A stretch of 64,000 bases of DNA, taken from NCBI RefSeq assembly GCF_026343115.1, contig NZ_JAPEMC010000001.1, forward strand, positions 2,976,001 through 3,040,000, in the 5' to 3' direction. Below the pieces are notes generated by a model, which was given only the letters and a program-made list of their open reading frames with translations, was not told where the DNA came from and made no database searches. The stretch comes from Streptomyces sp. NBC_00102 (lineage in GTDB: Bacteria; Actinomycetota; Actinomycetes; Streptomycetales; Streptomycetaceae). Both the position numbers and the translations under genes were made by a program. Shown here piece by piece: positions 16,686 through 24,676 of this stretch (the first letter of the stretch is position 1; each line of letters begins with the position of its first letter).

Positions 16686-17468
16686 ATGCACCAGCGCCCC
16701 ATCGGGACCGTGACCCGCGGGACCACCAACCCCAACCGTCTCCGTCGCATGGACCGCTGGATCGCCGCCACGCACGGCCCCGCGCTGCGGCGCGCGGACG
16801 CGCCCGTCGCCGTGGACCTCGGCTACGGCGCGGCCCCCTGGACCGCCGTGGAACTCCTCGCCCGGCTGCGTACCGTCGCCCCGCGCACCCGGGTGGTCGG
16901 CGTCGAGATCGACCCGGCGCGGGTCGCGGCGGCGCAGCCGTACGCCCGCGAGGGGCTGACCTTCCGGCACGGCGGCTTCGAGGTCCCGCTCGACGAGCCG
17001 CCCGCCCTCATCAGGGCGGCGAACGTGCTGCGCCAGTACGACGAGGACCAGGTCGCCGCGGTCTGGGAGCGCCTGTGCGCGCGGCTCGCCCCGGACGGGC
17101 TGCTGGTGGAGGGCACCTGCGACGAGATCGGGCGCCGGCACGTGTGGGTGGCGCTGGGGCCGGAGGGCCCCCGCACGGTGTCCTTCGCCGCGCGGCTCGG
17201 TTCGCTGGACCGGCCCTCGGACCTCGCCGAGCGTCTCCCCAAGGCGCTGATCCACCGGAACGTGCCCGGCGAGCCGGTGCACGCCTTCCTCCGCGACTTC
17301 GACCGGGCCTGGGCGACCGCCGCCCCGTACGCCTCCCTCGGCGCGCGCCAGCGCTGGATCGCCGCCGCGCGCTCGCTCGCGGCCGACTGGCCGCTGCGCG
17401 ACGACGCGCGCCGCTGGCGCCAGGGCGAACTCACGGTGTCCTGGGAGGCTCTCCGCCCCGGCGGCTGA
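16686..17468 (+). CDS. Class I SAM-dependent methyltransferase-like protein
   Basis: The 260-residue protein has a Rossmann methyltransferase start: VAVDLGYGAAPWTAVEL (motif I, about 42-58), VVGVEIDPARVAAA (motif II acidic residue) and a motif IV-like region LIRAANVLRQYDEDQV. In motif I the GxGxG pattern is altered to LGYGAAP. The C-terminal half (about 140-260) is helical and basic. The substrate is unknown; proteins like this sit next to mshA in many Streptomyces. Start at ATG 16686 (MHQRPIGTVTRGTTN). Confidence 0.75.
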   Translation: MHQRPIGTVTRGTTNPNRLRRMDRWIAATHGPALRRADAPVAVDLGYGAAPWTAVELLARLRTVAPRTRVVGVEIDPARVAAAQPYAREGLTFRHGGFEVPLDEPPALIRAANVLRQYDEDQVAAVWERLCARLAPDGLLVEGTCDEIGRRHVWVALGPEGPRTVSFAARLGSLDRPSDLAERLPKALIHRNVPGEPVHAFLRDFDRAWATAAPYASLGARQRWIAAARSLAADWPLRDDARRWRQGELTVSWEALRPGG

Positions 17469-17643
17469 GCCGTGCGCGGGAGGCCGGCGCACCGCCGGAG
17501 ACGACCGCGGGGCGTACACGCGGGAGCGCGCTCGGGATCAAGGGGGAAAGCCTCGTGGCGGCGCGCGCGTGTGACGCGTCCTTCAGCGGGCACCCCTGTT
17601 GCTTTTCGGGACGGCATGGCACGATCGCGACGTTGTCGAAAAG

Positions 17644-17656
17644 TTACTGACAGTAA
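17644..17656. promoter_or_regulatory. Perfect palindrome TTACTG-A-CAGTAA upstream of the NlpC/P60 gene
   Basis: The 13-base palindrome lies 57 bases before the GTG start in a locally AT-rich segment. It resembles operators of TetR-like regulators. It could overlap the promoter of the NlpC/P60 gene. No experiment or adjacent regulator supports it. Confidence 0.4.
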
Positions 17657-17713
17657 GTCACATGAGCGCTATCGGGCCTTTTTGCTCCACGGTGCCGGAG
17701 GGGGAACTCGTTC

Positions 17714-18775
17714 GTGAAACGACGTCACTGTGCCGCAGCAGCACTCACGGTGGTCTGCGCACTCGCCGTTCTCTCCGCGCCGGCCCAGGCATGGGCCGCC
17801 CCCGCACCGCCCACCGCCTCGGCCACCCGGGCGCCCGCCGGGAAGTCCCTCGCCGAGGTGCGCGAGGAGATCGACCTCCTCTACCGGAAGGCCGAGGCCG
17901 CGACCGACGCGTACAACCTGGCCGAGAAGCAGGTGGCGGAGCAGACGTCCGAGCTGGACGACCTCGGACGCGCCATCGACGAGGGCCGGCAGAAGATAGC
18001 CCGGCTGAAGGACCAGGTCGGCGCCCAGGCCCGGGAGCAGTACCGCAACGCCGGCCTGCCGCCCGGCACCCAGCTCGTCCTCAGCAGTGACCCCCGGCTC
18101 TTCCTGTACGGCCTCAACCAGATGCGCCAGAGCCAGCAGGCCTCCGACGGCGTACTGGCCGAACTGAACCGCACCCAGGCGGACCTGGAGCTGTACACCC
18201 AGGACGCCCAGGTCAACTGGGACGAGCTGGAGGCCGGGCGGGTCGAGCAGGCCCGGGCGAAGGCGGAGATCAACGCCCGTATCGACGAGGCGAAGAAGCT
18301 CGAAGCCCGGCTGGAGAAGGAGGAGCGCGCCCGCCTCCTCGCGCTGGAGAAGCAGGCGCAGGCCGCAGCCCAGTCCTCCTGGCTCAGCTCCGGCGCCCTC
18401 AAGGACATCAACCGCGAGGCCAGCCCCAGCGGCAAGGCCGCAGTGAAGTTCGCGCTCGCCCAGATCGGCAAGCCGTACGTCTGGGGAGCCGAGGGCCCCG
18501 ATTCGTACGACTGCTCCGGGCTCACCTCCCAGGCGTGGGCGGCGGCGAAACGGCCGATACCCCGCACCTCCCAGGAGCAGTGGGCCCAGCTCAAGCACAT
18601 CGCCATCGGGGACATGCGCCCCGGCGACCTGATCATCTACCACGGTGACGCCACCCACGTCGGGATGTACATCGGTGACGGCATGGTGGTCCACGCCCCG
18701 CGCCCCGGGCGGAACGTCACCCTGACGGGGGCGGGCTCGATGGAGATCCTCGGCGTGGTGCGGCCGGACGCGTAG
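17714..18775 (+). CDS. Secreted NlpC/P60 peptidoglycan hydrolase with coiled-coil domain
   Basis: A 353-residue exported cell-wall endopeptidase. The signal peptide ends near residue 29 (AQAWAAP). A long coiled coil follows (about 45-215, LAEVREEIDLLYRKAEAA ... EKEERARLLALEKQAQAAAQ). The C-terminal NlpC/P60 domain (about 238-353) has the catalytic Cys in YDCSGLT, the His in ATHVGMYIGDG and the third polar residue in VVHAPRPG. The architecture matches RipA-like hydrolases that cut the D-Glu to diamino acid bond in stem peptides. The start is GTG 17714, with GGAGGGGGAA just upstream. Confidence 0.92.
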   Translation: MKRRHCAAAALTVVCALAVLSAPAQAWAAPAPPTASATRAPAGKSLAEVREEIDLLYRKAEAATDAYNLAEKQVAEQTSELDDLGRAIDEGRQKIARLKDQVGAQAREQYRNAGLPPGTQLVLSSDPRLFLYGLNQMRQSQQASDGVLAELNRTQADLELYTQDAQVNWDELEAGRVEQARAKAEINARIDEAKKLEARLEKEERARLLALEKQAQAAAQSSWLSSGALKDINREASPSGKAAVKFALAQIGKPYVWGAEGPDSYDCSGLTSQAWAAAKRPIPRTSQEQWAQLKHIAIGDMRPGDLIIYHGDATHVGMYIGDGMVVHAPRPGRNVTLTGAGSMEILGVVRPDA

Positions 18776-19199
18776 GGCCCCGGCCCGGATCGTCCACAGG
18801 GTGTGCACATCGCGCGGCCGGAGTCCGGAGCCCGTACCGGTGAGCGCGCGGCGGACGTACCGGTGAGCGCGCGCCGGACCGTACCTCCGCACGCGCGCCG
18901 GAGTCCGTACGACCGCCGAGCGCCGGGCGGGCGTTCCGGCTCGCGCGCGGGCGTGTGACCCACTTCCCACGCGCGTACGCGCCCGCGTGATGTTTGTCAT
19001 GGCATCCGCGCCCGCACCGGAGGGCCGCACCGCGCCGGATCCGTGCCAGGACGCGGCTTATGACTGCGCATATGACTCCGGCGTGCCCACGCGCGCCATT
19101 CCGCTCCCGGCCCGCAGACCGCTATGGTCCCGGTCTGGCAGGTCGTCGATCGTCGTCCCGCCCGCGCCCTCGGGGGGAGGGAAGGAAACCCGGAAACCG
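18776..19199. other. Intergenic region upstream of the PP2C gene
   Basis: It holds a 23-base tandem duplication (listed separately) and GC-rich low-complexity sequence rich in GCGCGC and GTACG. An in-frame ATG at 18987 could extend the PP2C protein by 71 residues, but that segment is Arg/Pro-rich, has no ribosome site and is probably leader. No other gene is seen. Confidence 0.45.
18834..18879. repeat. 23-bp tandem duplication
   Basis: Units 18834-18856 and 18857-18879 (GTACCGGTGAGCGCGCG then G/C, CGGAC) differ at one base and abut exactly. It is noncoding, downstream of the NlpC/P60 gene. Confidence 0.85.
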
Positions 19200-20648
19200 A
19201 TGCCCGTACCCGTACCTCAGCAGCGTGCCGTACCCGCTGCGGAGACCACCAATGGAGCCGACCTCACCCTGTTGGTGATCCAGGACGACCCCACGGGCAC
19301 CTTCTCCCTCCCGGACCTCCCCGTGGCGGCCGGTACCCGGGTCCGCGTCCGTACCGCCCGCAACCTCACCGAGGCGGGCCGACTCCTCACGGACGACGTC
19401 GACTGCATCCTGCTCGACCTCTCGCTGCCCGGCGGCGCACGCGCCACGACGACCGGCACCGCACCCGCACCCGCCGCCACCGCCGGCGCACCGGTGGACG
19501 GCGAGGCCGTCCCGGGGCGCGCCGACGAGCTCGCCGCGCTCCTGCACGTCCTGCGGATCGCGCCCCAGCACGCCGTGCTCGCGCTCACCGCCGAGGACGA
19601 CGCGGAGCTGGCGGCGGAGGCGGTACGCGTCGGTGCGCAGGACTACCTCTTCCGCGACGAGCTGGACGCCCGGCTGCTGAGCCGCGCCATCCGGTACGCC
19701 GTACAGCGCAAGCGGGCGGACATCGCCCAGCACCAGCTGACCGAATCCCGGCTGCGCGCCCAGGAGAACGCCCGCCTGGAACGCGGCCTGCTGCCCACCC
19801 CGCTGCTGAACGGCTCCGACCTCGGATTCGCCGCGCGCTACCGCCCCGGCCGCAGCCGCGCGCTGCTCGGCGGCGACTTCTACGACACCGTCCGCACGCC
19901 GGACGGCACCGTGCACGCGATGATCGGCGACGTCTGCGGCCACGGCCCGGACGAGGCCGCCCTCGGCGTCGAGCTGCGCATAGCGTGGCGGGCCCTCACG
20001 CTGGCCGGACTCTGCGGGGACGAACTGCTCTCCACGCTCCAGCAGGTGCTGGAGCACGAGCGCGAGAGCGAGGAGATCTTCGCGACGCTCTGCACCGTGG
20101 ACATCGCCCCGGACGGCCGTCGCGCCGGGCTCTGCCTCGCCGGGCATCCGGCACCGCTGATCTCCCGGGCGGGCCGCTCGGCGCGCCTCCTGCCCTTCGA
20201 GGACGGCGGACCGGCGCTCGGCCTGCTGCCGCGCGCCCGGTGGCCGCGCCGCCAGGTCGAGCTGGGCGGATCCTGGCAGCTGATGATGTACACGGACGGG
20301 CTCATCGAGGGCCGCATCGGCCAGGGCAACCAGCGCCTCGGCCAGGACGGCATGGTCGCCATGGTCGACGCGCACCTGACCGAGGGGCTGCGCGGCGAGG
20401 AACTGCTCGACGCCGCCGTCGCCCAGGTGCGGGAACTGAACGGCGGCGAGCTCACCGACGACGTGGCGGTCCTGCTGCTCTCCCGCGACCGGGACAAGGA
20501 CCGGGACCGGGCGCGCGACCGCGAGCGGGACCGGGCACGCAAACGGGGCAGGCTCGCCGTGCGAACCCACCCCGTACCGTCGGCCGCCGTGGCGGCCGCC
20601 GTACCGCCCGTCGTCCCTGTCGTACCCGCTCAGCGCCCGCCGTTGTAG
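19200..20648 (+). CDS. Response-regulator-like PP2C (SpoIIE-type) serine phosphatase
   Basis: The 482-residue protein has an N-terminal receiver-like domain (about 20-190) with the acidic pair in VIQDDPT and Asp73 in LLDLSLP. About 35 residues of Ala/Pro/Thr-rich insertion follow, and the usual Lys is replaced by Arg in YLFRDE. A linker helix leads to the PP2C/SpoIIE domain (about 240-440) with RALLGGDFYDTV, MIGDVCGHGPDEAALGVELR and ELTDDVAVLLL, which hold the metal-binding Asp residues. The last 40 residues are Arg/Asp repeats and then Pro/Val-rich. It probably dephosphorylates an anti-sigma-factor antagonist. Start at ATG 19200, after AAGGAAA. Its 3' end overlaps the convergent DUF2516 gene by 19 bases. 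Confidence 0.85.
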   Translation: MPVPVPQQRAVPAAETTNGADLTLLVIQDDPTGTFSLPDLPVAAGTRVRVRTARNLTEAGRLLTDDVDCILLDLSLPGGARATTTGTAPAPAATAGAPVDGEAVPGRADELAALLHVLRIAPQHAVLALTAEDDAELAAEAVRVGAQDYLFRDELDARLLSRAIRYAVQRKRADIAQHQLTESRLRAQENARLERGLLPTPLLNGSDLGFAARYRPGRSRALLGGDFYDTVRTPDGTVHAMIGDVCGHGPDEAALGVELRIAWRALTLAGLCGDELLSTLQQVLEHERESEEIFATLCTVDIAPDGRRAGLCLAGHPAPLISRAGRSARLLPFEDGGPALGLLPRARWPRRQVELGGSWQLMMYTDGLIEGRIGQGNQRLGQDGMVAMVDAHLTEGLRGEELLDAAVAQVRELNGGELTDDVAVLLLSRDRDKDRDRARDRERDRARKRGRLAVRTHPVPSAAVAAAVPPVVPVVPAQRPPL

Positions 20649-20986
20649 GGGCCGTACGGGCCGTCGCTGCTGGACCCGCCGCGACGCTTGCCGCCGCCGG
20701 AGACCGCCTTGAGCGCGGGCCGTACTCCCACGAGGAAGACGATGGACGCCACCGTCGCCGCCAGGATCAGGAACATCATCGGGGCGACGAAGTTCTCGAT
20801 CAGGCCGACCGCGACGGCGGCGGCGAGGAGAATCACCCAGAACTTCTTCGTCTGCTTGTCGGCCGCCCGGTAGGCGTCCTCGCGGGCTGTCGCGGCGAAG
20901 ATCAGGGCCACCACGGCCAGGACGAGCATGAGCTTGAACAGCAGCCAGACGAACAGATCGAAACCGTCGGTCAACACGGGGTGCAC
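20630..20986 (-). CDS. DUF2516-family membrane protein
   Basis: The 118-residue product has two long hydrophobic helices (about 10-33 and 50-88, the second probably two segments: WVILLAAAVAVGLIENFVAP and MMFLILAATVASIVFLVGV). Between them is a basic loop (REDAYRAADKQTKKF); the tail is Gly/Ser-rich. This matches the DUF2516 family of actinobacteria, whose role is unknown. The start is GTG 20986. It converges on the PP2C gene with overlapping 3' ends and is followed upstream on the same strand by the HBHA-like gene. Confidence 0.75.
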   Translation of the reverse strand: MHPVLTDGFDLFVWLLFKLMLVLAVVALIFAATAREDAYRAADKQTKKFWVILLAAAVAVGLIENFVAPMMFLILAATVASIVFLVGVRPALKAVSGGGKRRGGSSSDGPYGPYNGGR

Positions 20987-21168
20987 CGCCTCGTAGTGGG
21001 TGAGAGCCTTCCGGCACCTACGGCAACCGTACCGAAACGCGGAACGGGCCTCGGGTCACGATGCCCGCTGCGCTCCGTATCAAGCCCGTGTCCGGAAACC
21101 GTCGCCCGGACGTCGCACGCATGCCGGGGCGGGATGCCGTCACGGCACCCGCACCCCGGCTCGCTCCG

Positions 21169-21840
21169 CTACTTCGCGGGCGGGGTGGACTTCTTCGCCG
21201 TCGCCTTGCGCGGCGCGGGCGCCTGCTTCGCCGGGGCGGCCTTCGCCTCGGCCGGTTTGGCGGCGGGAGCGGGCTTCACGGCGACCGGCTTCACGGCGGC
21301 CGGCTTGGCCGCCGCCGGCTTCGCGGCGGGCTTCGTGGCAGCGGTACCGGGACCGGCCTTCGCGGCCGGCTTCGGGGCGGCCTTGGCGTCCGTCTCCACG
21401 ACGGCGGCGATCTCGACGATCTCGTCGGCCGCCTCGCCGCGCCACGCCTTCACGCTCTGCTCGCCGCGCTCGGCGACCCTCTCGTACGCCTCACGGGCCC
21501 GCACCGCGTACTCGGCGGCCACGCCGATGCTGCGCAGCGCCAGGTCCTGCGCCGTCTCGCCGAGCTTGCGCAGGTCGGTGTCGAACGAGCCGATCACCTC
21601 GGTGACCTTGGCCTGGACGCTGGCCTGCGCCTCCCGGGCCTGCGTGGACACCTTCTCCTGCACGGCCTTGGGGTCGGTGCTGCGGACCGCGTCGAACCGC
21701 TCGGGCGCCTCGGCCCGCAGCTGCTCGATCAGCCCCGGCACCTTGCGCGCCTGCTCCACGGCGAGCTCGGCCGTTCCGGCGGCGAAGTAGAGGGGGGTGG
21801 GGTCGGTGAGGGTCTTGCGCAGGTCATCGGTGATGGCCAT
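21169..21840 (-). CDS. HBHA-like protein with Lys/Ala/Pro-rich tail
   Basis: A 223-residue protein. The N-terminal two thirds (about 1-150) are amphipathic helix and coiled coil, typical of heparin-binding haemagglutinin-like proteins: PLYFAAGTAELAVEQARKVPGLIEQLRAEAPERFDAV. The last 70 residues are repeats of KPAA/KPAV units like histone H1 and the mycobacterial HBHA tail, giving a strong positive charge. There is no signal peptide. In Streptomyces its role is unclear; it may bind DNA, polyphosphate or membrane. It lies 18 bases downstream of the Xre gene and is likely cotranscribed with it. Confidence 0.8.
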   Translation of the reverse strand: MAITDDLRKTLTDPTPLYFAAGTAELAVEQARKVPGLIEQLRAEAPERFDAVRSTDPKAVQEKVSTQAREAQASVQAKVTEVIGSFDTDLRKLGETAQDLALRSIGVAAEYAVRAREAYERVAERGEQSVKAWRGEAADEIVEIAAVVETDAKAAPKPAAKAGPGTAATKPAAKPAAAKPAAVKPVAVKPAPAAKPAEAKAAPAKQAPAPRKATAKKSTPPAK

Positions 21841-21858
21841 GACTGTGGTCCTCCCGGA

Positions 21859-22338
21859 TCAGAGTTCGTGGTGAGGGTCTGCGGCATCGCTGCCGCCGGA
21901 CGTACGGGGTTCGCGGGCGCTCGTGGTGCCTTCGTCAGGCGTACCGCTCGTATCGGTTGTATCGGTATCAGCTGAAACGTCCGTACCGGGGACGAAACCG
22001 TTCTCCCGGCGGAACGAGTCGTAGATCTGCAGCAGTACGTTCTTCTGCCGCTCGTTGATCGACGGATCGGCCATGACGACCGCCCGCGTCTCCAGCTCGC
22101 CCCGCTCCCGCTCGTCCAGGATCCCGGCCCGTACGTACAACGTCTCGGCCGAGATCCGCAGCGCCTTGGCGACCTGCTGGAGCACCTCCGCACTGGGCTT
22201 GCGCAGGCCGCGTTCGATCTGGCTGAGATACGGATTGGACACCCCGGCGGCATCCGCGAGCTGCCGCAGCGAGAGTTGCGCGCTACGGCGCTGCTCCCGG
22301 AGGTACTCGCCCAGGTTGCCGACGTTGAGTGATGCCAT
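21859..22338 (-). CDS. Xre-family transcriptional regulator
   Basis: A 159-residue regulator with an N-terminal HTH_3 domain (about 5-62): YLREQRRSAQLSLRQLADAAGVSNPYLSQIERGLRKPSAEVLQQVAKAL. The recognition helix is VSNPYLSQIERG. The middle region (about 63-110) is helical with ERQKNVLLQIYDSF; the tail is acidic and Thr/Ser-rich. Start at ATG 22338 (MASLNVGNL). Its promoter carries a perfect TTGCAAGC inverted repeat, so autoregulation is likely. The HBHA-like gene follows in the same operon. Confidence 0.85.
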   Translation of the reverse strand: MASLNVGNLGEYLREQRRSAQLSLRQLADAAGVSNPYLSQIERGLRKPSAEVLQQVAKALRISAETLYVRAGILDERERGELETRAVVMADPSINERQKNVLLQIYDSFRRENGFVPGTDVSADTDTTDTSGTPDEGTTSAREPRTSGGSDAADPHHEL

Positions 22339-22361
22339 GGTTCGATGATGCGACGAGGGTG

Positions 22362-22388
22362 CTAACAATTGCAAGCGGTTGCTTGCAA
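22362..22388 (-). promoter_or_regulatory. Promoter of the xre-HBHA operon with overlapping 20-base inverted repeat
   Basis: TTGCAAGC at 22369-22376 and GCTTGCAA at 22381-22388 form a perfect inverted repeat around GGTT. Read on the minus strand, the repeat starts with a TTGCAA -35 element. Seventeen bases later TTAGCA could be a -10 element. A repressor bound to the repeat would block RNA polymerase; the adjacent Xre protein is the obvious candidate. Confidence 0.6.
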
Positions 22389-22703
22389 AAGTGTGGCGCG
22401 TGTCGTGCGACCGTCGGGTGACCGGGTGACGTGTCCCTGTCCGTTCCCTGTCTATCTGCGCTTTCCCGACGAATCTGCAGTGTGAAGTGAACGTGTCCCG
22501 GACGACCTGCGCAGCGAGCTGCCCTACCGGCCCGCGAGGAGGATCGGACCGGATTTTGGCGGGTAGCGGGCTGAGGGCTGTGTTCGGTGCAGGCGTCCGG
22601 GCGTTCGCCTAACGGTGGTTTTGCCGGAAGGGATCGCGGCGGTGCCGTACTGTCCCGTGAAGCCGTGGCGAGCTGTTGATGCTGGTGCTGTCGCGCTTGG
22701 CGG
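22389..22703. other. Boundary region between core and accessory DNA
   Basis: No convincing gene is present. Around 22609-22720 the minus strand reads as an open frame with relaxed third-position bias that resembles eroded transposase-type sequence, but I cannot place it. This is where the order of genes known from other Streptomyces breaks, so an old insertion junction may lie here. Confidence 0.3.
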
Positions 22704-23822
22704 TCAGGATGGCTGGACTTGGTCGAAGACGGCGAGGGCTTCGGCGGGGTTCGAGCTCACGAGGCGTTCCAGACCGGCCGTCGTGATCTTCGCCCACCTG
22801 CCGGCCCGTGCCCACATTTGTTCCTCGAAGGCGCGGACGATCTCGTCCAGATCTTCAGGGCCGGTGGCGATGGACTCGGCGAGTTCGGCGCCTTCGAGCA
22901 TCGCGAGGTTCGCGCCCGCCCCCAATGGGGGCATCAGGTGGGCGGCGTCGCCCAGTAGCGTCACCCCGGGGATGTGGGTCCAGGTGTGGGACACGGGCAG
23001 GACATAGAGGGGGCGGTGGACGAAAGCGGTGCCGTGGCAGAGGAGGTCGAGGACGGGAGCGGTCCAGCCGTCGAACAAAGCCAGCAGGCTCGATCGCACG
23101 GCCTCGACGTCGGCCAGGTCCAGGTTCGTGTGCCAGTCCAGCGGCGCGCGGAACTGGGCGTACACCTTGACGTGGCCGCCGCTGTTGCGCTGGGCGACGA
23201 GCGCGCGGTTCACGCCGTACACAGCCATGGAACCGTCGCCGATCAGCCGGGCGAGGTCGGGGTGGCGGGTGTCGACGTGGTCGAGGGAGGTCTCGACATA
23301 GGTGACGCCGGTGTAGTGCGGTGTCACCGGCGAGACTGCCGGGCGGATCCGGGACCAGGCGCCGTCCGCGCCGACCACGAGGTCGAACGTCTCCTGTCGC
23401 CCGTCCGCGAAGTGGACCAGTACGCCGTCCCGGGTCCCCGGCACCACCTGCGTTACGCCTCGGCCCCACTGGACGTCGAGAGGGCCGAGCAGCAGGTCGC
23501 GGAGTTGTCCGCGGTCGATCTCGGGGTTGGCTCGATCATCCGGGCGGGGTTGCCAGTCGCGCAGGACGGTCCCGGCTGTGTCCAGGATGCGCATGGCCTG
23601 CCCCTCGGGACGAGACAGCGCCTGGAAGTCCGCCAGCAGCCCCGCCTTGTCCAGCGCGCGCTGGCCCAGCCCTTCCTGCAGGTCCAGCGTGCCGCCCGGG
23701 GGGCGGGTGTCCGGGGCGGGATCGCGTTCGAGGACGGTGACGGGGTGGTCATAGCGGTGCAGGACGCGGGCGAAGGTAAGGCCGGCAGGACCGCTTCCGA
23801 CCACTGCGATGCGATGTCTCAT
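22704..23822 (-). CDS. FAD-dependent monooxygenase of the TetX-like/aromatic hydroxylase group
   Basis: The 372-residue enzyme starts at ATG 23822 with the FAD-binding Rossmann motif VVGSGPAGLTFARVLHRY. A second FAD contact is LVVGADGAWSRIRP (about 148-161), and GVTLLGDAAHLMPPLGAGANLAMLEG (about 285-310) is the ribityl-phosphate GD motif. These are the hallmarks of group A flavin hydroxylases. The length and the PPGGTLDLQEGLGQRAL stretch recall TetX-type drug-inactivating enzymes, but substrate cannot be read from sequence. It is divergent from a TetR regulator with only 53 bases between, so the regulator probably controls it. Confidence 0.85.
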   Translation of the reverse strand: MRHRIAVVGSGPAGLTFARVLHRYDHPVTVLERDPAPDTRPPGGTLDLQEGLGQRALDKAGLLADFQALSRPEGQAMRILDTAGTVLRDWQPRPDDRANPEIDRGQLRDLLLGPLDVQWGRGVTQVVPGTRDGVLVHFADGRQETFDLVVGADGAWSRIRPAVSPVTPHYTGVTYVETSLDHVDTRHPDLARLIGDGSMAVYGVNRALVAQRNSGGHVKVYAQFRAPLDWHTNLDLADVEAVRSSLLALFDGWTAPVLDLLCHGTAFVHRPLYVLPVSHTWTHIPGVTLLGDAAHLMPPLGAGANLAMLEGAELAESIATGPEDLDEIVRAFEEQMWARAGRWAKITTAGLERLVSSNPAEALAVFDQVQPS

Positions 23823-23875
23823 ACCGATACACTGTATTGCTCGCATACGGTGCATTGCAACGGTACGGTGTGAGC
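23823..23875. promoter_or_regulatory. Shared operator region of the monooxygenase/TetR pair
   Basis: ATACACTGTAT at 23827-23837 is a perfect 11-base palindrome. ATACACTGTATTGCT (23827-23841) is repeated directly as ATACGGTGCATTGCA (23845-23859) with an 18-base period. Such paired half-sites in the gap between a TetR gene and its target fit a TetR operator that represses both promoters. Confidence 0.55.
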
Positions 23876-24568
23876 ATGACTGTCTGGGACCGGCCGGAGC
23901 CGCCGACTCGCCCCTTGCCGCTCGACCGGGAGCGGATTGTCGCCGCCGCCATCGCACTGGCCGACGAGGGCGGGCTGGAGGCGGTGTCGTTGCGCAAGGT
24001 CGCGGCCCGCCTGGACGCCGGTCCGATGCGGCTGTACAGGTACATCTCCACCAAGGAGGAGCTGTTCGACCTCATGGTGGACGAGGTCCAGGCCGAGATT
24101 CTCCCCGAGGAGCAGCCCGGTGACTGGCGGGAGGCGCTGCGCGCCCTCGCCCATCGCACGAGGCAGGCCGCTCTCCGTCACGAATGGCTGGCCGACCTGC
24201 TCGGCGGCCGTCCGGCCCTGGGCCCGAACGGCCTCGCCGTGACCGAGGCCACGCTGGCCGCCCTCGACGGCCTCACCGATGTCGACACCGTCATGCGCGC
24301 CGTGGAGACTGTGAGCGCCTACTTCATTGGCGCGATCAGGCGCGAGATCGCGAACCTGCGGGCCGAGCGCGCCACAGGCCTGTCCAAGCACGACTGGCAG
24401 CGCGCCCACGGCCCGCATGTGACGAGAATGCTGGCCACAGGCCGCTTCCCGGCGCTGGCCAAGGCCGTGTACGACGGCACGGACGTAGACGCCCAAACAT
24501 CCTTCGCAACCGGCCTGGACTGGGTCCTCGACGCCGTGGCCGCCAAACTCACCGGGCCATCAGCGTGA
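23876..24568 (+). CDS. TetR-family transcriptional regulator
   Basis: The 230-residue protein has an N-terminal TetR HTH (about 18-65): RERIVAAAIALADEGGLEAVSLRKVAARLDAGPMRLYRYISTKEELFDLMVD. The C-terminal ligand domain is of the TetR_C (VanR/tetracycline repressor-like) type, with AVETVSAYFIGAIRRE and a closing FATGLDWVLDAVAAKL. It most likely represses itself and the divergent FAD monooxygenase, releasing DNA when the substrate drug binds. The start at ATG 23876 leaves a 53-base operator gap. Confidence 0.9.
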   Translation: MTVWDRPEPPTRPLPLDRERIVAAAIALADEGGLEAVSLRKVAARLDAGPMRLYRYISTKEELFDLMVDEVQAEILPEEQPGDWREALRALAHRTRQAALRHEWLADLLGGRPALGPNGLAVTEATLAALDGLTDVDTVMRAVETVSAYFIGAIRREIANLRAERATGLSKHDWQRAHGPHVTRMLATGRFPALAKAVYDGTDVDAQTSFATGLDWVLDAVAAKLTGPSA

Positions 24569-24676
24569 CGCTCAGCTCTTGCAGAAGGTGATCGAGGGGA
24601 TCGCGCCGGACTGTGTAATCACCCGGACGAGGGGTTTGGTCCCATTCGAGCTGCCCAGTCCCTGCAGGTCTGCAAA

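Noticed and set aside
17469..17713. Possible ydaO-type c-di-AMP riboswitch before the NlpC/P60 gene
   Set aside because: Some actinobacterial cell-wall hydrolases have one, but I could not find the conserved GGG-AAC / GGGGUGAA core or the pairing pattern here; only a short palindrome is clear.
22704..23822. Naming the FAD monooxygenase tetX
   Set aside because: The motifs are shared by all group A flavin hydroxylases; a tetracycline substrate is not shown by sequence alone.
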